Assembly: GCF_004804355.1 (NCBI RefSeq)
Contig: NZ_SRWZ01000004.1
Coordinates: 302,665-366,664, forward strand
Length of the DNA: 64,000 bases
Origin: Cognatitamlana onchidii
Lineage (GTDB): Bacteria > Bacteroidota > Bacteroidia > Flavobacteriales > Flavobacteriaceae
Reading direction: 5' to 3'
How positions within the stretch are numbered: the stretch's first letter is position 1; every line of letters begins with the position of its first letter. A program made the position numbers and the translations under genes. The notes beneath the pieces are model-generated. The model did no database searches and was not told the origin of the DNA. It saw only the letters and a program-made list of their open reading frames with translations. Of the stretch, positions 27,612 through 35,867 are shown in pieces.

Positions 27612-28917
27612 ATTACACTTTTTTTATATGCTTCTAATGGTTCAATTTCCATTGTTTGCACAAAATATACTAACGCAAAAGGAAGCTGTGGCCTTGGCCC
27701 TAGAAAATAACTATGGTATTAAACTTATAAATACTGACGTTGAAATAGCCAAGAATAATGCCGATATATTAAACTCAGGTTATTTGCCTTCAGTTACTGG
27801 AAATGCTGGTGCTATATACAATAGAGATAATACCGAAGCAGAGTTTGCCGATGGTAGAGTGGCTGTTCTAAATGGCGCAGAAAGTTCTAGGTATAATGCC
27901 TCTGTAGATTTAAATTATGTATTGTTTGATGGTTTAGGAAGATCATACAATTATAAGCAGCTAAAAGGCGTTGAGCAATTAACAGAGTTGCAAGCCCGAG
28001 AAACCATTGAACTCACCATGTTACAGCTATTTACAGTATATTTTAATGTGGCGGAGCTTACAGAAAATGTAAAGGCACTCAATCAAACTTTAAGCGTTTC
28101 AAAGGATAGGTTACAACGTGCAGAATATCAGTTTGATTATGGACAAAGTACAAAGCTTAACGTACTTAGTGCTGAGGTCGACGTAAATAATGATAGCATT
28201 ACGGTTATGAATACCGAACAACAATTGCGAAATTCTAAACGGGATTTAAATTTAGTACTTGGAAATGTTTTAGCAGAGGGGTTTGATATAGATACCTTTG
28301 TGAGTTTTAATAATATATATAACAAGGAGGAATTATTTAAAAAGACCTTACTCAATAATGTAAGCCTGCTGCAAGCTGAAAAAAATATTGCAATTAGCTC
28401 CTATGGCATTAAAGCTGAAAAATCGGCTTATTTACCAACAATAGGTTTAATAGGAAGTTATGGGTGGAATAGAAATAATAACAATGCAGCGGCCTTTGTT
28501 GCAACCTCAACAAATACTGGGATTTCTGGCGGGCTTAATTTACGTTGGAATTTATTTGATGGAGGCAGTACCATTACTAGAGTAAAAAATGCCAAAGTTA
28601 ATCTAGAAGCTCAGGAAATTAGAAAAGAAGAAATTCAAGTAACTTTAAGTAGAGATTTTAATAATGCCTGGGATAATTACCAAAACCGTTTAGAGATTTA
28701 CAAACTAGAAGAACGGAATATTAAAACCTCACAAAACAACTTTAATAGGACACAGGAAAAGTTTAGACTTGGTCAGATTAGTTTTGTGGAATTTAGGTTA
28801 GCTCAGGTTAATTTACTTAACGCAGAGATAAATTGTAATAGGGCAAGGTACTTTGCTAAAATTGCAGAATTAGAAATGCTACAAATTAGTGGGGAGTTGC
28901 TCAATGTGGCGTTTTAG
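27601..28917 (+). CDS. TolC-family outer-membrane efflux channel
   Basis: 438 aa. Signal peptide (residues 1-20, ending PLFAQ) followed by two outer-membrane-efflux-protein repeats with long helices: LTQKEAVALALENNYGIKL begins the first and a second repeat starts near 225. GGLNLRWNLFDGG is the typical strand pair before the second helical hairpin, and the last helix contains GQISFVEFRLAQVNLLNAE. It forms the exit duct of the pump encoded just upstream and overlaps that gene by 11 bp. No lipobox, so not a NodT-type lipoprotein. Confidence 0.93.
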   Translation: MSIKLHFFYMLLMVQFPLFAQNILTQKEAVALALENNYGIKLINTDVEIAKNNADILNSGYLPSVTGNAGAIYNRDNTEAEFADGRVAVLNGAESSRYNASVDLNYVLFDGLGRSYNYKQLKGVEQLTELQARETIELTMLQLFTVYFNVAELTENVKALNQTLSVSKDRLQRAEYQFDYGQSTKLNVLSAEVDVNNDSITVMNTEQQLRNSKRDLNLVLGNVLAEGFDIDTFVSFNNIYNKEELFKKTLLNNVSLLQAEKNIAISSYGIKAEKSAYLPTIGLIGSYGWNRNNNNAAAFVATSTNTGISGGLNLRWNLFDGGSTITRVKNAKVNLEAQEIRKEEIQVTLSRDFNNAWDNYQNRLEIYKLEERNIKTSQNNFNRTQEKFRLGQISFVEFRLAQVNLLNAEINCNRARYFAKIAELEMLQISGELLNVAF

Positions 28918-29025
28918 CACAAAGTTTTCGTTAGTAAGCTTCAAGTTGCAAAAATATATAGCTCGACAAATGAAATTAAAATGTTAAAATTACATGTATT
29001 TCGTCGAATAAAATAGTTTTTAATC

Positions 29026-29033
29026 TATGTTTG
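29026..29033 (+). promoter_or_regulatory. -7 box of the LRR gene promoter
   Basis: TATGTTTG matches TAnnTTTG, 41 bp before the start codon. A TTTC at 28999-29002 could be the -33 partner (23 bp away). Confidence 0.45.
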
Positions 29034-29074
29034 GTCGTAATTCGTAGGAAAGTTAATCCCAAATTCGACTAAAA

Positions 29075-29896
29075 ATGAAATTTTTGAAACTAATTTTTGT
29101 ATACCTTTTCATGACCAGTTATGTGTTTGCCGATGTTTCTCCAAAGGAGAAAAGTGCATTGGAGGCTCTGTATATAGCCACTAAGGGAGATCAATGGAAT
29201 GTATCTTGGGATATGAAAGATCCCATAACAAAGTGGCATGGTGTAAAGCTTGAAAATAATAAAGTTGTTGAAATCAATCTAGAATTTAACAATCTACAAG
29301 GGCATTTACCTAACGAAATAGGTGATTTAGTTTATTTGAAAAAAATAAATTTAGGCTTTAACAAAATAGGAGGTGAACTTCCTAAGAGTATCTCTAAACT
29401 TAGTGAATTAAGAACGTTAGAATTATTTATGAATGGTTTTGAGGGACATATTCCTTCGGAATTTGGAGCCTTAAAAAAGTTGGAATCGCTAAAGTTATAC
29501 AGTAATAAATTAACTGGCGAAATTCCTGAAAGTATCATGGACTTAACCGAGCTCAAGGAGTTGTTGCTTGGCAGTAATTATCTGTCTGGAACCATTTCTA
29601 ATAAAATTGGAGCCTTAACCAAGCTTGAAAAATTAAGTCTTATGGATAATAAGCTTCAGGGAGAAATTCCTGCTGAAATAGCATTTTGTTCTAATTTAGA
29701 AGAGCTATTGCTATCAACCAATCAGTTAACGGGTGTATTGCCTTTAGAATTTTCAAGATTAACCAAGCTAAACACCATTATGGTGAGCGACAATAATTTA
29801 AGCACCGACTACACGACTATTTCTGGTCAAGAACCGCTTAATGGTAGCCTAAATATTGAAAGCGCAGCAGCAACTGTAGATATTGAAGAAGAATAG
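29075..29896 (+). CDS. Secreted leucine-rich-repeat protein of plant type
   Basis: 273 aa. Signal peptide (about 1-19, ending VFA). Residues 22-60 resemble the LRR N-terminal cap of plant receptors (ALYIATKGDQWN, then WHGVKLENNKVVEINLE). About seven 24-residue repeats follow with the plant/'IP' consensus: LPNEIGDLVYLKKINLGFN, IPSEFGALKKLESLKLYSN, IPESIMDLTELKELLLGSN, IPAEIAFCSNLEELLLSTN. There is no membrane anchor, catalytic domain or type IX sorting domain in the short acidic C-terminus. Such proteins usually bind other proteins or glycans at the cell surface. It stands alone with its own promoter and terminator. Confidence 0.85.
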   Translation: MKFLKLIFVYLFMTSYVFADVSPKEKSALEALYIATKGDQWNVSWDMKDPITKWHGVKLENNKVVEINLEFNNLQGHLPNEIGDLVYLKKINLGFNKIGGELPKSISKLSELRTLELFMNGFEGHIPSEFGALKKLESLKLYSNKLTGEIPESIMDLTELKELLLGSNYLSGTISNKIGALTKLEKLSLMDNKLQGEIPAEIAFCSNLEELLLSTNQLTGVLPLEFSRLTKLNTIMVSDNNLSTDYTTISGQEPLNGSLNIESAAATVDIEEE

Positions 29897-29926
29897 TTAT
29901 TTCATATAGAATTATTAGTTAGTTAG

Positions 29927-29955
29927 AAGCCATCGTAATTTGATGGCTTTTTTTG
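29927..29955 (+). terminator. Rho-independent terminator after the LRR gene
   Basis: AAGCCATC (29927-29934) pairs with GATGGCTT (29942-29949), followed by a T-run. It ends 17 bp before the next ORF. Confidence 0.75.
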
Positions 29956-29971
29956 TATATTCATAGGCCAT

Positions 29972-30154
29972 ATGATGGAACATTATTTTATATGTCCTTA
30001 TTGCTGGGAAACTATTTCTATGTTGTTGGATACCTCTGTACCTCTCCAACAATATGTTGAAGATTGCGAAGTATGTTGCCATCCTATTCAAATACAAGTA
30101 GCGTTTGTAAATTCAGAATTAGACGCTTTTCAAGCCGATAGCATTGAGCAATAA
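29972..30154 (+). CDS. CPXCG-motif cysteine-rich small protein
   Basis: 60 aa. The N-terminus MMEHYFICPYCWE carries CxxC and a second pair, CEVCCH, lies at about 37-42, forming a zinc-ribbon-like site. This matches the small 'CPXCG motif-containing cysteine-rich' family of unknown function. The second Met (29975) is an equally possible start. Length and composition are normal for the family. Confidence 0.75.
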   Translation: MMEHYFICPYCWETISMLLDTSVPLQQYVEDCEVCCHPIQIQVAFVNSELDAFQADSIEQ

Positions 30155-30172
30155 TTTTTTTAAAGTTTATTC

Positions 30173-30202
30173 TTGTAGGATTTAAAAAGGATTGTATATT
30201 TG
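30173..30202 (+). promoter_or_regulatory. Promoter of the initiator tRNA gene
   Basis: TTG (30173-30175), 19-bp spacer and TATATTTG (30195-30202), a perfect TAnnTTTG box ending 11 bp before the tRNA. Confidence 0.7.
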
Positions 30203-30213
30203 CAGTCCAATAT

Positions 30214-30286
<73 letters not shown>

Positions 30287-30291
30287 CTAGG

Positions 30292-30327
30292 AAAGCCTTT
30301 CAATAATTTGAGAGGCTTTATTTTTTT
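30292..30327 (+). terminator. Terminator after tRNA-fMet
   Basis: AAAGCCTTTCAA (30292-30303) pairs with TTGAGAGGCTTT (30308-30319, one mismatch), followed by A and seven T. The remaining gap to 30440 shows nothing else recognisable. Confidence 0.8.
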
Positions 30328-30440
30328 ATAATTTAGACATCATCAAATAATCATAAGATTGAATAAGGCGGTTCTTGTACGTTATATTTTGAAAAAATTA
30401 AAATGCTTCTTACTTTAGGCGCAAATTTCGGTTACCCTAG

Positions 30441-31640
30441 TTGAAAAGATATACACGAGAAATATTTGTTTTTTTATTAGTTGTTTCATGCACTTTTTTG
30501 TTTACGGCCATTTCATCAAGTTCGGAAAAGGAGCCAGTCGTGGCCGAGGTAAATTCGGATGATGAGATAATTGAAGAGCAGCCATTCTCCATTGAAGCGT
30601 ATCCAGAAGAAGCTTCAAAAGAAGTTCGAAACAAGTTAGATTCATTGCTTAAGCGAATTAACAAAAGGCATGATTTTCATGGCGCCGTTTTGGTATCGAA
30701 GAAAGGTAAAGTCGTTTATAACAACCAAATAGGTTTTGCCAATTTTCAGAAAAAAACCACCTTAAATAAAGAGTCTGCATTCCAATTAGCTTCTGTTAGT
30801 AAGCAGTTTACCGCTGCTGCGATTATGTTATTGCATGAGCGCAATCAAATCAAGTTAACCGATTCGGTAAATGATTATTTCCCTAATTTTCCATATCACG
30901 GGGTGACTATTGAAAATCTCTTGAATCATACAGCAGGTTTGCCTAAATACTTTTGGGTGGCCGAGCATAAGTGGCATGAAGAACATGCGCCAAGAAATAA
31001 AGAAATGATGGCACTACTAGAGTCAAGTAAGGTGCAGCGGTTTTATAAACCAGGATATAAGTTTGATTATTCTAATACAAACTACATGGTACTTGCTTCG
31101 ATTGTTGAAGAAGTTTCAGGAATGTCTTTTAGCAAGTTTGTAAAGACTAATATTTTCGATCCGTTACAGATGAACAATTCTTATGTATATAGTTTTGAAA
31201 ATGATAGTATTAAAAAAAATCAATTAAAAGGATATAGACTTTACAAGGGATGGAGGCATTTACCAATCAATAATACGGTAAATGATGCTATTGTAGGGGA
31301 CAAGAATGTGTATTCCACAACGGAAGATTTATTTAAGTGGACAGTGTCTTTAAATGAGGGAAAACTGCTTTCAAAGGAATCATTGGAGCTAATGTATGCC
31401 CAAGGGGAAACTATTAACGGGAGAAAAATACCGTATGGCTTTGGGTTTAGAATTGATACTAAAGAGCAAAACAGTATTTATCATCATGGTAAATGGAATG
31501 GCTTTAGTACAGGACTTACACAATACATAGATGAAGACTTGGTGGTTGTTGTTTTAGAACACACAGGCTATAAAGCTATTAAAGCGCTTAGTAAAACAAT
31601 TAAAGGTATAGTCGCTGAGCACATGGCCTTGGATTCGTAA
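30441..31640 (+). CDS. Serine hydrolase of the beta-lactamase/penicillin-binding (class C-like) family
   Basis: 399 aa. The start is TTG at 30441; no ATG or GTG exists before residue 129 and the TTG-derived product opens with a good signal (KRYTREIFVFLLVVSC), so the unusual start is well supported. The Cys at about 17 could be a lipobox. The catalytic set is present: SxxK as ASVSK (Ser at about 118, Lys 121), YxN as DYSNTNY (about 207), and the third motif as HHGKWNGF near 350. The family contains D-aminopeptidases, esterases and carboxypeptidases; substrate unknown. It is monocistronic. Confidence 0.88.
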   Translation: MKRYTREIFVFLLVVSCTFLFTAISSSSEKEPVVAEVNSDDEIIEEQPFSIEAYPEEASKEVRNKLDSLLKRINKRHDFHGAVLVSKKGKVVYNNQIGFANFQKKTTLNKESAFQLASVSKQFTAAAIMLLHERNQIKLTDSVNDYFPNFPYHGVTIENLLNHTAGLPKYFWVAEHKWHEEHAPRNKEMMALLESSKVQRFYKPGYKFDYSNTNYMVLASIVEEVSGMSFSKFVKTNIFDPLQMNNSYVYSFENDSIKKNQLKGYRLYKGWRHLPINNTVNDAIVGDKNVYSTTEDLFKWTVSLNEGKLLSKESLELMYAQGETINGRKIPYGFGFRIDTKEQNSIYHHGKWNGFSTGLTQYIDEDLVVVVLEHTGYKAIKALSKTIKGIVAEHMALDS

Positions 31641-31747
31641 TAACAGGAGGGTTTGATGGTCTTCAAAACTTATGGGTGTTTTAGTAACCACCTCCTTGCC
31701 AGAGTTCAAGTAGATATAGTTTAACGTTTCATTCTATTTCAGAAAGG

Positions 31748-32242
31748 CTATTTAATCGTATATCCTTTACCTTCCATACAAACTGAAAAAGCCTTTTTGT
31801 AATCGTTCTCTAACTCTTGCGATTTAGCTTTGGCTGCCTGATTATTCGCCTCTTGTTGCTGGGCATCCTGGGATCTTTTAGCACGTCGTCCTCTTACGCC
31901 TCCTACAATAGCTCCTATAGCTGCTCCATCCCCAGCATCTCCTGCAATGGCTCCAATGGCAGCACCTCCGGCAGCTCCAACAGCAGCACCTCTTACTGCG
32001 GCACCATCTGGAGAGCTGTCAACTTGATCGGCAACAATTTCTGGCGGGTTAAGTGGATCATAACCTGTTTGTTGTATGGCCCATTTGTAGCAAGCAGATT
32101 CATCGGCGTCTTGGGTAGCTTGATCTTGATCGTTGCTAGGAAAAACATACATGCCCAAACTTTTAGCTATACTTTGAGAATTAATTATATTGAAAGTACA
32201 TATTGTAACAAGAATGAAGAGAAGGAAATTTACTTTTTTCAT
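31748..32242 (-). CDS. Secreted glycine-zipper protein
   Basis: 164 aa. Signal peptide (1-22). At about 79-118 there is a Gly/Ala-rich double helix of the glycine-zipper type (GAAVGAAGGAAIGAIAG, then GAAIGAIVGGVRG), followed by a basic RGRRAKRSQ and a Gln/Ala-rich coiled segment. Two Cys (about 51 and 157) may pair. Glycine-zipper proteins insert into or bridge membranes. Last gene of the tight minus-strand run that begins at 36998 (16 bp from its neighbour). Homologues are found as lone envelope-stress proteins, so the role in this operon is unknown. Confidence 0.8.
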   Translation of the reverse strand: MKKVNFLLFILVTICTFNIINSQSIAKSLGMYVFPSNDQDQATQDADESACYKWAIQQTGYDPLNPPEIVADQVDSSPDGAAVRGAAVGAAGGAAIGAIAGDAGDGAAIGAIVGGVRGRRAKRSQDAQQQEANNQAAKAKSQELENDYKKAFSVCMEGKGYTIK

Positions 32243-32258
32243 TTTTTCATTTTTTTAA

Positions 32259-32744
32259 TTATTTCATTGTAAAGTCTAATTGTTCTAAGGCATCGGCCTC
32301 ATTGTAGAACGAGTAACTTTTTGTAATCTTACCATTCTTAATTTGATAAATGGTATTGGCCCAAATAGTTACCTCACCTTGATTGGCTATATATTTAATA
32401 TTTAACTGCGCCCAGTTTGAAACCCATTCTCCCTCATTCTCTCCTGAATCTACTATAACTGTTGCATTTCTAGATTTCTCGTATTTGATACTCTCATACA
32501 AGTACTCGACGTTATCTTTCCAGTTTGCTATAGCATCTTCCTTATTTATAGAGTCGTTAATTGAAGGGCCATAACCAACGTAACTGTCATCTAGGATTGA
32601 TTCCATAACGCCGTAGTCTAAATCTTCAACAGATTGAACATATTTTTCAACTAAATCAAGATTTGCTTTCCTGTTTTTTGCAGTATCATCACATCCAACA
32701 ATAAAAATTGATAGAATAAATAGTATTAATATCGACTTTTTCAT
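32259..32744 (-). CDS. Lipoprotein with NTF2/SnoaL-like fold
   Basis: 161 aa. Lipobox FIVGC puts the lipidated Cys at 18. The mature part (VEKYVQSVEDLDYGVMESIL, then YVGYGPSI and a beta-sheet ending ITKSYSFYNE) looks like a nuclear-transport-factor-2 / SnoaL-type cone, a fold used for small-molecule binding, aldol or dehydratase chemistry. Catalytic residues cannot be assigned. It lies 16 bp upstream of the glycine-zipper gene and 68 bp after a MetA-type barrel gene. Confidence 0.75.
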   Translation of the reverse strand: MKKSILILFILSIFIVGCDDTAKNRKANLDLVEKYVQSVEDLDYGVMESILDDSYVGYGPSINDSINKEDAIANWKDNVEYLYESIKYEKSRNATVIVDSGENEGEWVSNWAQLNIKYIANQGEVTIWANTIYQIKNGKITKSYSFYNEADALEQLDFTMK

Positions 32745-32812
32745 ATGATTTATTTTTTAATTATGTCGTCACTAGCTAATATATAAAAAAGACGCTTTTG
32801 TTTGTACAGATC

Positions 32813-33619
32813 TTATTTTTTTGGAAACAGCAATTGTACTTGAATTCTAGCTTGCCAGTTTCCCCATCCATCGGGTCTTACTACGTTATTGTATACTTGG
32901 GCATTAATATTAATGGGTTGCTTTCCAAGTTTAAAAACCTTTCCGGCTCCTGCACCAAAAGGGACTATCCATTGTTGGTCACTAGCAGCATTCCAGTTCG
33001 CTGTTAAAATGGGCGCAGATACCACATACCAAGCCTTAGGTAAATTGTAGTTTACAAAATACTGAAATAGAAACTTATTCTCCTTAACATCACCGAAGGT
33101 CCAAATATTATTGATAACAAAACCAGCTACCCAAGGACCATCAGTTGTAAGTGCTACTGCAGAGGGGCCAATGCCAAATTCTCCACTACCGTAAATATCT
33201 TTAGATGCCGTCGGGATTTGAAATGCAGGTCCAATACCCCAAGTGATTTTTGATGCTTTTGTGGGCGATAACCATGCTGTATAGTTTACATCTCCCAAAC
33301 CTGTTGACGAGCTCGTGCCATTGTTCCCATAAGGTTGGGTAATAATAGGAATAATCACTCTGTTTATTAAATTGATACCTTCGGTTAAACTTATGGGAAT
33401 AACAGGTTGTATGTTTAATACGTTGTGCGTACGTTCAGCAGGTCCAACATGAAATGTGGTATTGTTTTGAAAAGGAAGGCTATACATAGCGGCCAGTGGA
33501 TTTTGCGTAGCCTTAGCGAGTTTGGCTTCTTCGGAAAGTTCTGCGTTTTTGTTGTCTTGAGCCATTAGTATTGAAGACCCTAAAAAAAGTATGCTTATTG
33601 CAAGTAGTTTTGTTTTCAT
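32813..33619 (-). CDS. Outer-membrane barrel of the MetA/'neuromedin U' transporter family (copy 2)
   Basis: 268 aa. Signal peptide (1-20, ending LMAQ). Characteristic blocks of the family often misnamed neuromedin U: NPLAAMYSLPFQNNTTFHVG, LNIQPVIPISLTEGINLINR, GLGDVNYTAWLSP, WGIGPAFQIPTASKD, QPININAQVYNNV and the C-terminal strand QARIQVQLLFPKK. These are 12- to 14-stranded barrels thought to pass hydrophobic or aromatic compounds, related to the phenol MetA family; no transport experiment is known to me for this type. The paralogue at 34210 shares the same blocks, and one different barrel gene lies between. Confidence 0.8.
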   Translation of the reverse strand: MKTKLLAISILFLGSSILMAQDNKNAELSEEAKLAKATQNPLAAMYSLPFQNNTTFHVGPAERTHNVLNIQPVIPISLTEGINLINRVIIPIITQPYGNNGTSSSTGLGDVNYTAWLSPTKASKITWGIGPAFQIPTASKDIYGSGEFGIGPSAVALTTDGPWVAGFVINNIWTFGDVKENKFLFQYFVNYNLPKAWYVVSAPILTANWNAASDQQWIVPFGAGAGKVFKLGKQPININAQVYNNVVRPDGWGNWQARIQVQLLFPKK

Positions 33620-33637
33620 AAGTTAGTTGTTAAGAGG

Positions 33638-34192
33638 TTAAAAACGTTTACCTATACCCAATGCAAAGGTAAGTACATTTATATGTCCATTTTTTAAATC
33701 GTATATAAGTTCTGGAGCAAAATCCCAGTGGTTACCTAATTCAAATTCTGAACCTGCTCCAACTCTAAAGACAACAAAGTTTTGCTTTGGCGAAAACTCT
33801 ATGCCCGGTCCTAAAATAAAAGTGAAGTGTGTTCGGTCCCAAGGACTGAACAAAACGGGAAGAGCCAAAATGAAGGGGTAGTTTCTTTCTATCAATGGGC
33901 CATTATTTTCAGATTTGTTTTCAACCAGATACTCGGCAAATTCAATATCGTTTTTAAGGGCTACACCCCATTTGTGATTAAACCAGTATTGGACATCTAA
34001 GCCTAATGTTGGAATGAGCAGGAAACTAGAAGTTTCTGTTTTGGCTTCCGGACTAAAGGCATGACCTAATAGCGCGGCAATTCTAAGATGTTTAAAACTG
34101 TGATGACCATCTTCATGATTGTTTTGACCATAACCTATATTATTGATTATGAATAGTGCTGAGATTATTACTAAATGAAGATTTTTTTTCAT
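33638..34192 (-). CDS. Outer-membrane beta-barrel protein (uncharacterised)
   Basis: 184 aa. Signal peptide (1-22, ending IGYGQ), a short His-rich stretch (NNHEDGHHSFKHL) at the mature N-terminus, then about eight amphipathic strands (RIAALLGHAFSP, VQYWFNHKWGVALKNDIEF, FTFILGPGIEFSP, FRVGAGSEFELG) and a final strand ending GIGKRF with the terminal Phe used by the BAM complex. Size fits an eight-stranded OmpA/OmpX-like barrel. It is placed between the two MetA-type barrels, 17-18 bp from each. Confidence 0.7.
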   Translation of the reverse strand: MKKNLHLVIISALFIINNIGYGQNNHEDGHHSFKHLRIAALLGHAFSPEAKTETSSFLLIPTLGLDVQYWFNHKWGVALKNDIEFAEYLVENKSENNGPLIERNYPFILALPVLFSPWDRTHFTFILGPGIEFSPKQNFVVFRVGAGSEFELGNHWDFAPELIYDLKNGHINVLTFALGIGKRF

Positions 34193-34209
34193 TGGTATTG
34201 ATAAACTTT

Positions 34210-35067
34210 TTAGTCTAAAAAAGGGCTCTTAATAATTGGCGCGATTTGTAACCTAACATTCCAGACATTGCCATAGTTATCTGGTCTTACAATACTGTAT
34301 TGAGGTTCAAGCCTCATTTTTACAGGTGTTTTCCCCATAAGTACGGTTTGGGTATAGCCAAGGCCTATGGGTATTGTTATACCGTCTTTAAATCCTTTTG
34401 TCCAGTCTATGCGTATAGAGGGTCCCATTCCAATAGAGGCTTTCTTTAAGTTTTTTCTAATAACATATTGAATGTCTGTAGTAACAACTTCACTCCGGTC
34501 TTCATGACCAGCGTAAGACCACCAATGTTGGATAAAAACACCTTTATTCCATTTTTCTCCTAAGTGAAAAATCATTGCTGTAGGGCCTATTTGATATTTG
34601 CCTTGTCCTAGGTTAAAGTTGGAGGCTGTGGGGAACACAAAGGTTGCGCCAACGCCCCAAACCCATCCACTGGCGTTACCTGGCCCTATTAAAGCGGCCA
34701 TTTGTATATCTCCAAATCCCGTTATTTTTTTGCTGCCGCTTGGGTCTGTGGAAAAATTAGGTTGTGTTACTAAAGGAAAAACGGGGCGTGCTGTAAAAAC
34801 CAGGTTGTTTCCAAAGGGTATTGGCAAAGCAGGTTGAAAGAATACGGTGTTTGATATCACACCATTTTCAACTAAATCTCCATTATTAACTGATAAATTT
34901 TCTTGAAAGACAAGTGACCAATACTTAGCTAAAGGGTTATCCAATTCACGGTTTAGTTTGGCTAAGTCGTCTTTACTTAAAGACTCACTCTGAGAAAAAC
35001 CATGAAATGACAAAAACAGCATTAACCCTAAGGCTATATTCAGGTTTAATATCAGTGATTTCTTCAT
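34210..35067 (-). CDS. Outer-membrane barrel of the MetA/'neuromedin U' transporter family (copy 1)
   Basis: 285 aa. Signal peptide (1-25, ending HGFSQ). It shares with the 32813 gene the NPLAKYWSLVFQENLSV start, FQPALPIPFGNNLVF, GFGDIQMAALIGP, VWGVGATFVFPTASNF and a C-terminal VRLQIAPIIK strand. The two are paralogues of moderate identity, so an old duplication or the paired acquisition of both. A channel for hydrophobic compounds is inferred from the family only. It follows the coiled-coil gene by 18 bp. Confidence 0.8.
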   Translation of the reverse strand: MKKSLILNLNIALGLMLFLSFHGFSQSESLSKDDLAKLNRELDNPLAKYWSLVFQENLSVNNGDLVENGVISNTVFFQPALPIPFGNNLVFTARPVFPLVTQPNFSTDPSGSKKITGFGDIQMAALIGPGNASGWVWGVGATFVFPTASNFNLGQGKYQIGPTAMIFHLGEKWNKGVFIQHWWSYAGHEDRSEVVTTDIQYVIRKNLKKASIGMGPSIRIDWTKGFKDGITIPIGLGYTQTVLMGKTPVKMRLEPQYSIVRPDNYGNVWNVRLQIAPIIKSPFLD

Positions 35068-35085
35068 TTTTTTGTGTAAAATAGT

Positions 35086-35850
35086 TTATTTCGAGCTCAT
35101 GTTGACCTCTTTTAAAAAAGCCTTGATGATATCGTTAAAACCATCTTCATTGCTATTGTTCTTCACGATTTGATGAAAATTAATTACAGCATTTATGAAC
35201 TCACTTCTTGTCTGCGAATCTTTTTTAACCAGTTCTAATAATTTATCTTTTTTTGAGTGTTTATTAGCAAGAATTTTGTCACTATTTGGGTTAATAGACA
35301 ATAATGTTTTTTCTAGTTGCGCTGCGGTATAACCAACTTCTTCGAGCCCCTCTTGAATTAGGTCTTTTTGATCTTTGGAAATGTTCGAGTTATTTACACT
35401 AGCTTTAGTCTTTTCAAAACGATCTTTACCTTTTGATGCTTTTTTTTCAAGTTTCTCGATTCTTTTTTGTGAAGCAGTTATTGAGGATTCTAAAATGTTA
35501 CTCCATTCTTGATCCTCTATTTTTTCGAATATTAAAATCCGTTTATCAATAATTGTATTTTGATACTTATTTCTGGCTGCTAGTAGATTATTAAAAAAAG
35601 ATTCTAAATCTGTATTAGTTGTATTAAAACTACTGTAAATATTCTTAAATACCTTGAAATCTTTTTTTCTTTGTTTTTCATAATCCTTGATAACTTCTTT
35701 GGTAATTTTAAAATCGGCAAGTATTTCTTTTTTTCTTTCTTTGTCAAGAATATTTTTCTTAATCCCTTTTTCTAGATCATCCACGTAAAATATCTCACCA
35801 GGTCCTCCAAAGAACAAGGCAGTAATTAAAGCTATTATTCCTACAATCAT
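35086..35850 (-). CDS. Unknown helical/coiled-coil protein with an N-terminal signal-anchor
   Basis: 254 aa, about 25% Lys+Glu. The first 20 residues (MIVGIIALITALFFGGPGE) are a signal peptide or membrane anchor; the rest is almost all charged alpha-helix (IKDYEKQRKKDFKVFKN, ASQKRIEKLEKKASKGKDR) with coiled-coil heptads. I recognise no family. Lies 17 bp after the dihydroxyphthalate-decarboxylase-like lipoprotein gene, so it should be periplasmic or membrane-attached. It could be a scaffold between membranes; that is a guess. Confidence 0.7.
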   Translation of the reverse strand: MIVGIIALITALFFGGPGEIFYVDDLEKGIKKNILDKERKKEILADFKITKEVIKDYEKQRKKDFKVFKNIYSSFNTTNTDLESFFNNLLAARNKYQNTIIDKRILIFEKIEDQEWSNILESSITASQKRIEKLEKKASKGKDRFEKTKASVNNSNISKDQKDLIQEGLEEVGYTAAQLEKTLLSINPNSDKILANKHSKKDKLLELVKKDSQTRSEFINAVINFHQIVKNNSNEDGFNDIIKAFLKEVNMSSK

Positions 35851-35867
35851 TATTTATGTTTTATTAA

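Noticed and set aside
31645..31697. AGGAGG ... CCTCCT inverted repeat in the gap after the serine hydrolase
   Set aside because: Only six pairs with a loop of about 40 nt and no T-run; likely chance.
31817..32272. 151-aa plus-strand Ser-rich frame
   Set aside because: Mirror of the Gly/Ala codons of the glycine-zipper gene on the other strand; the minus product has a signal peptide and a real motif.
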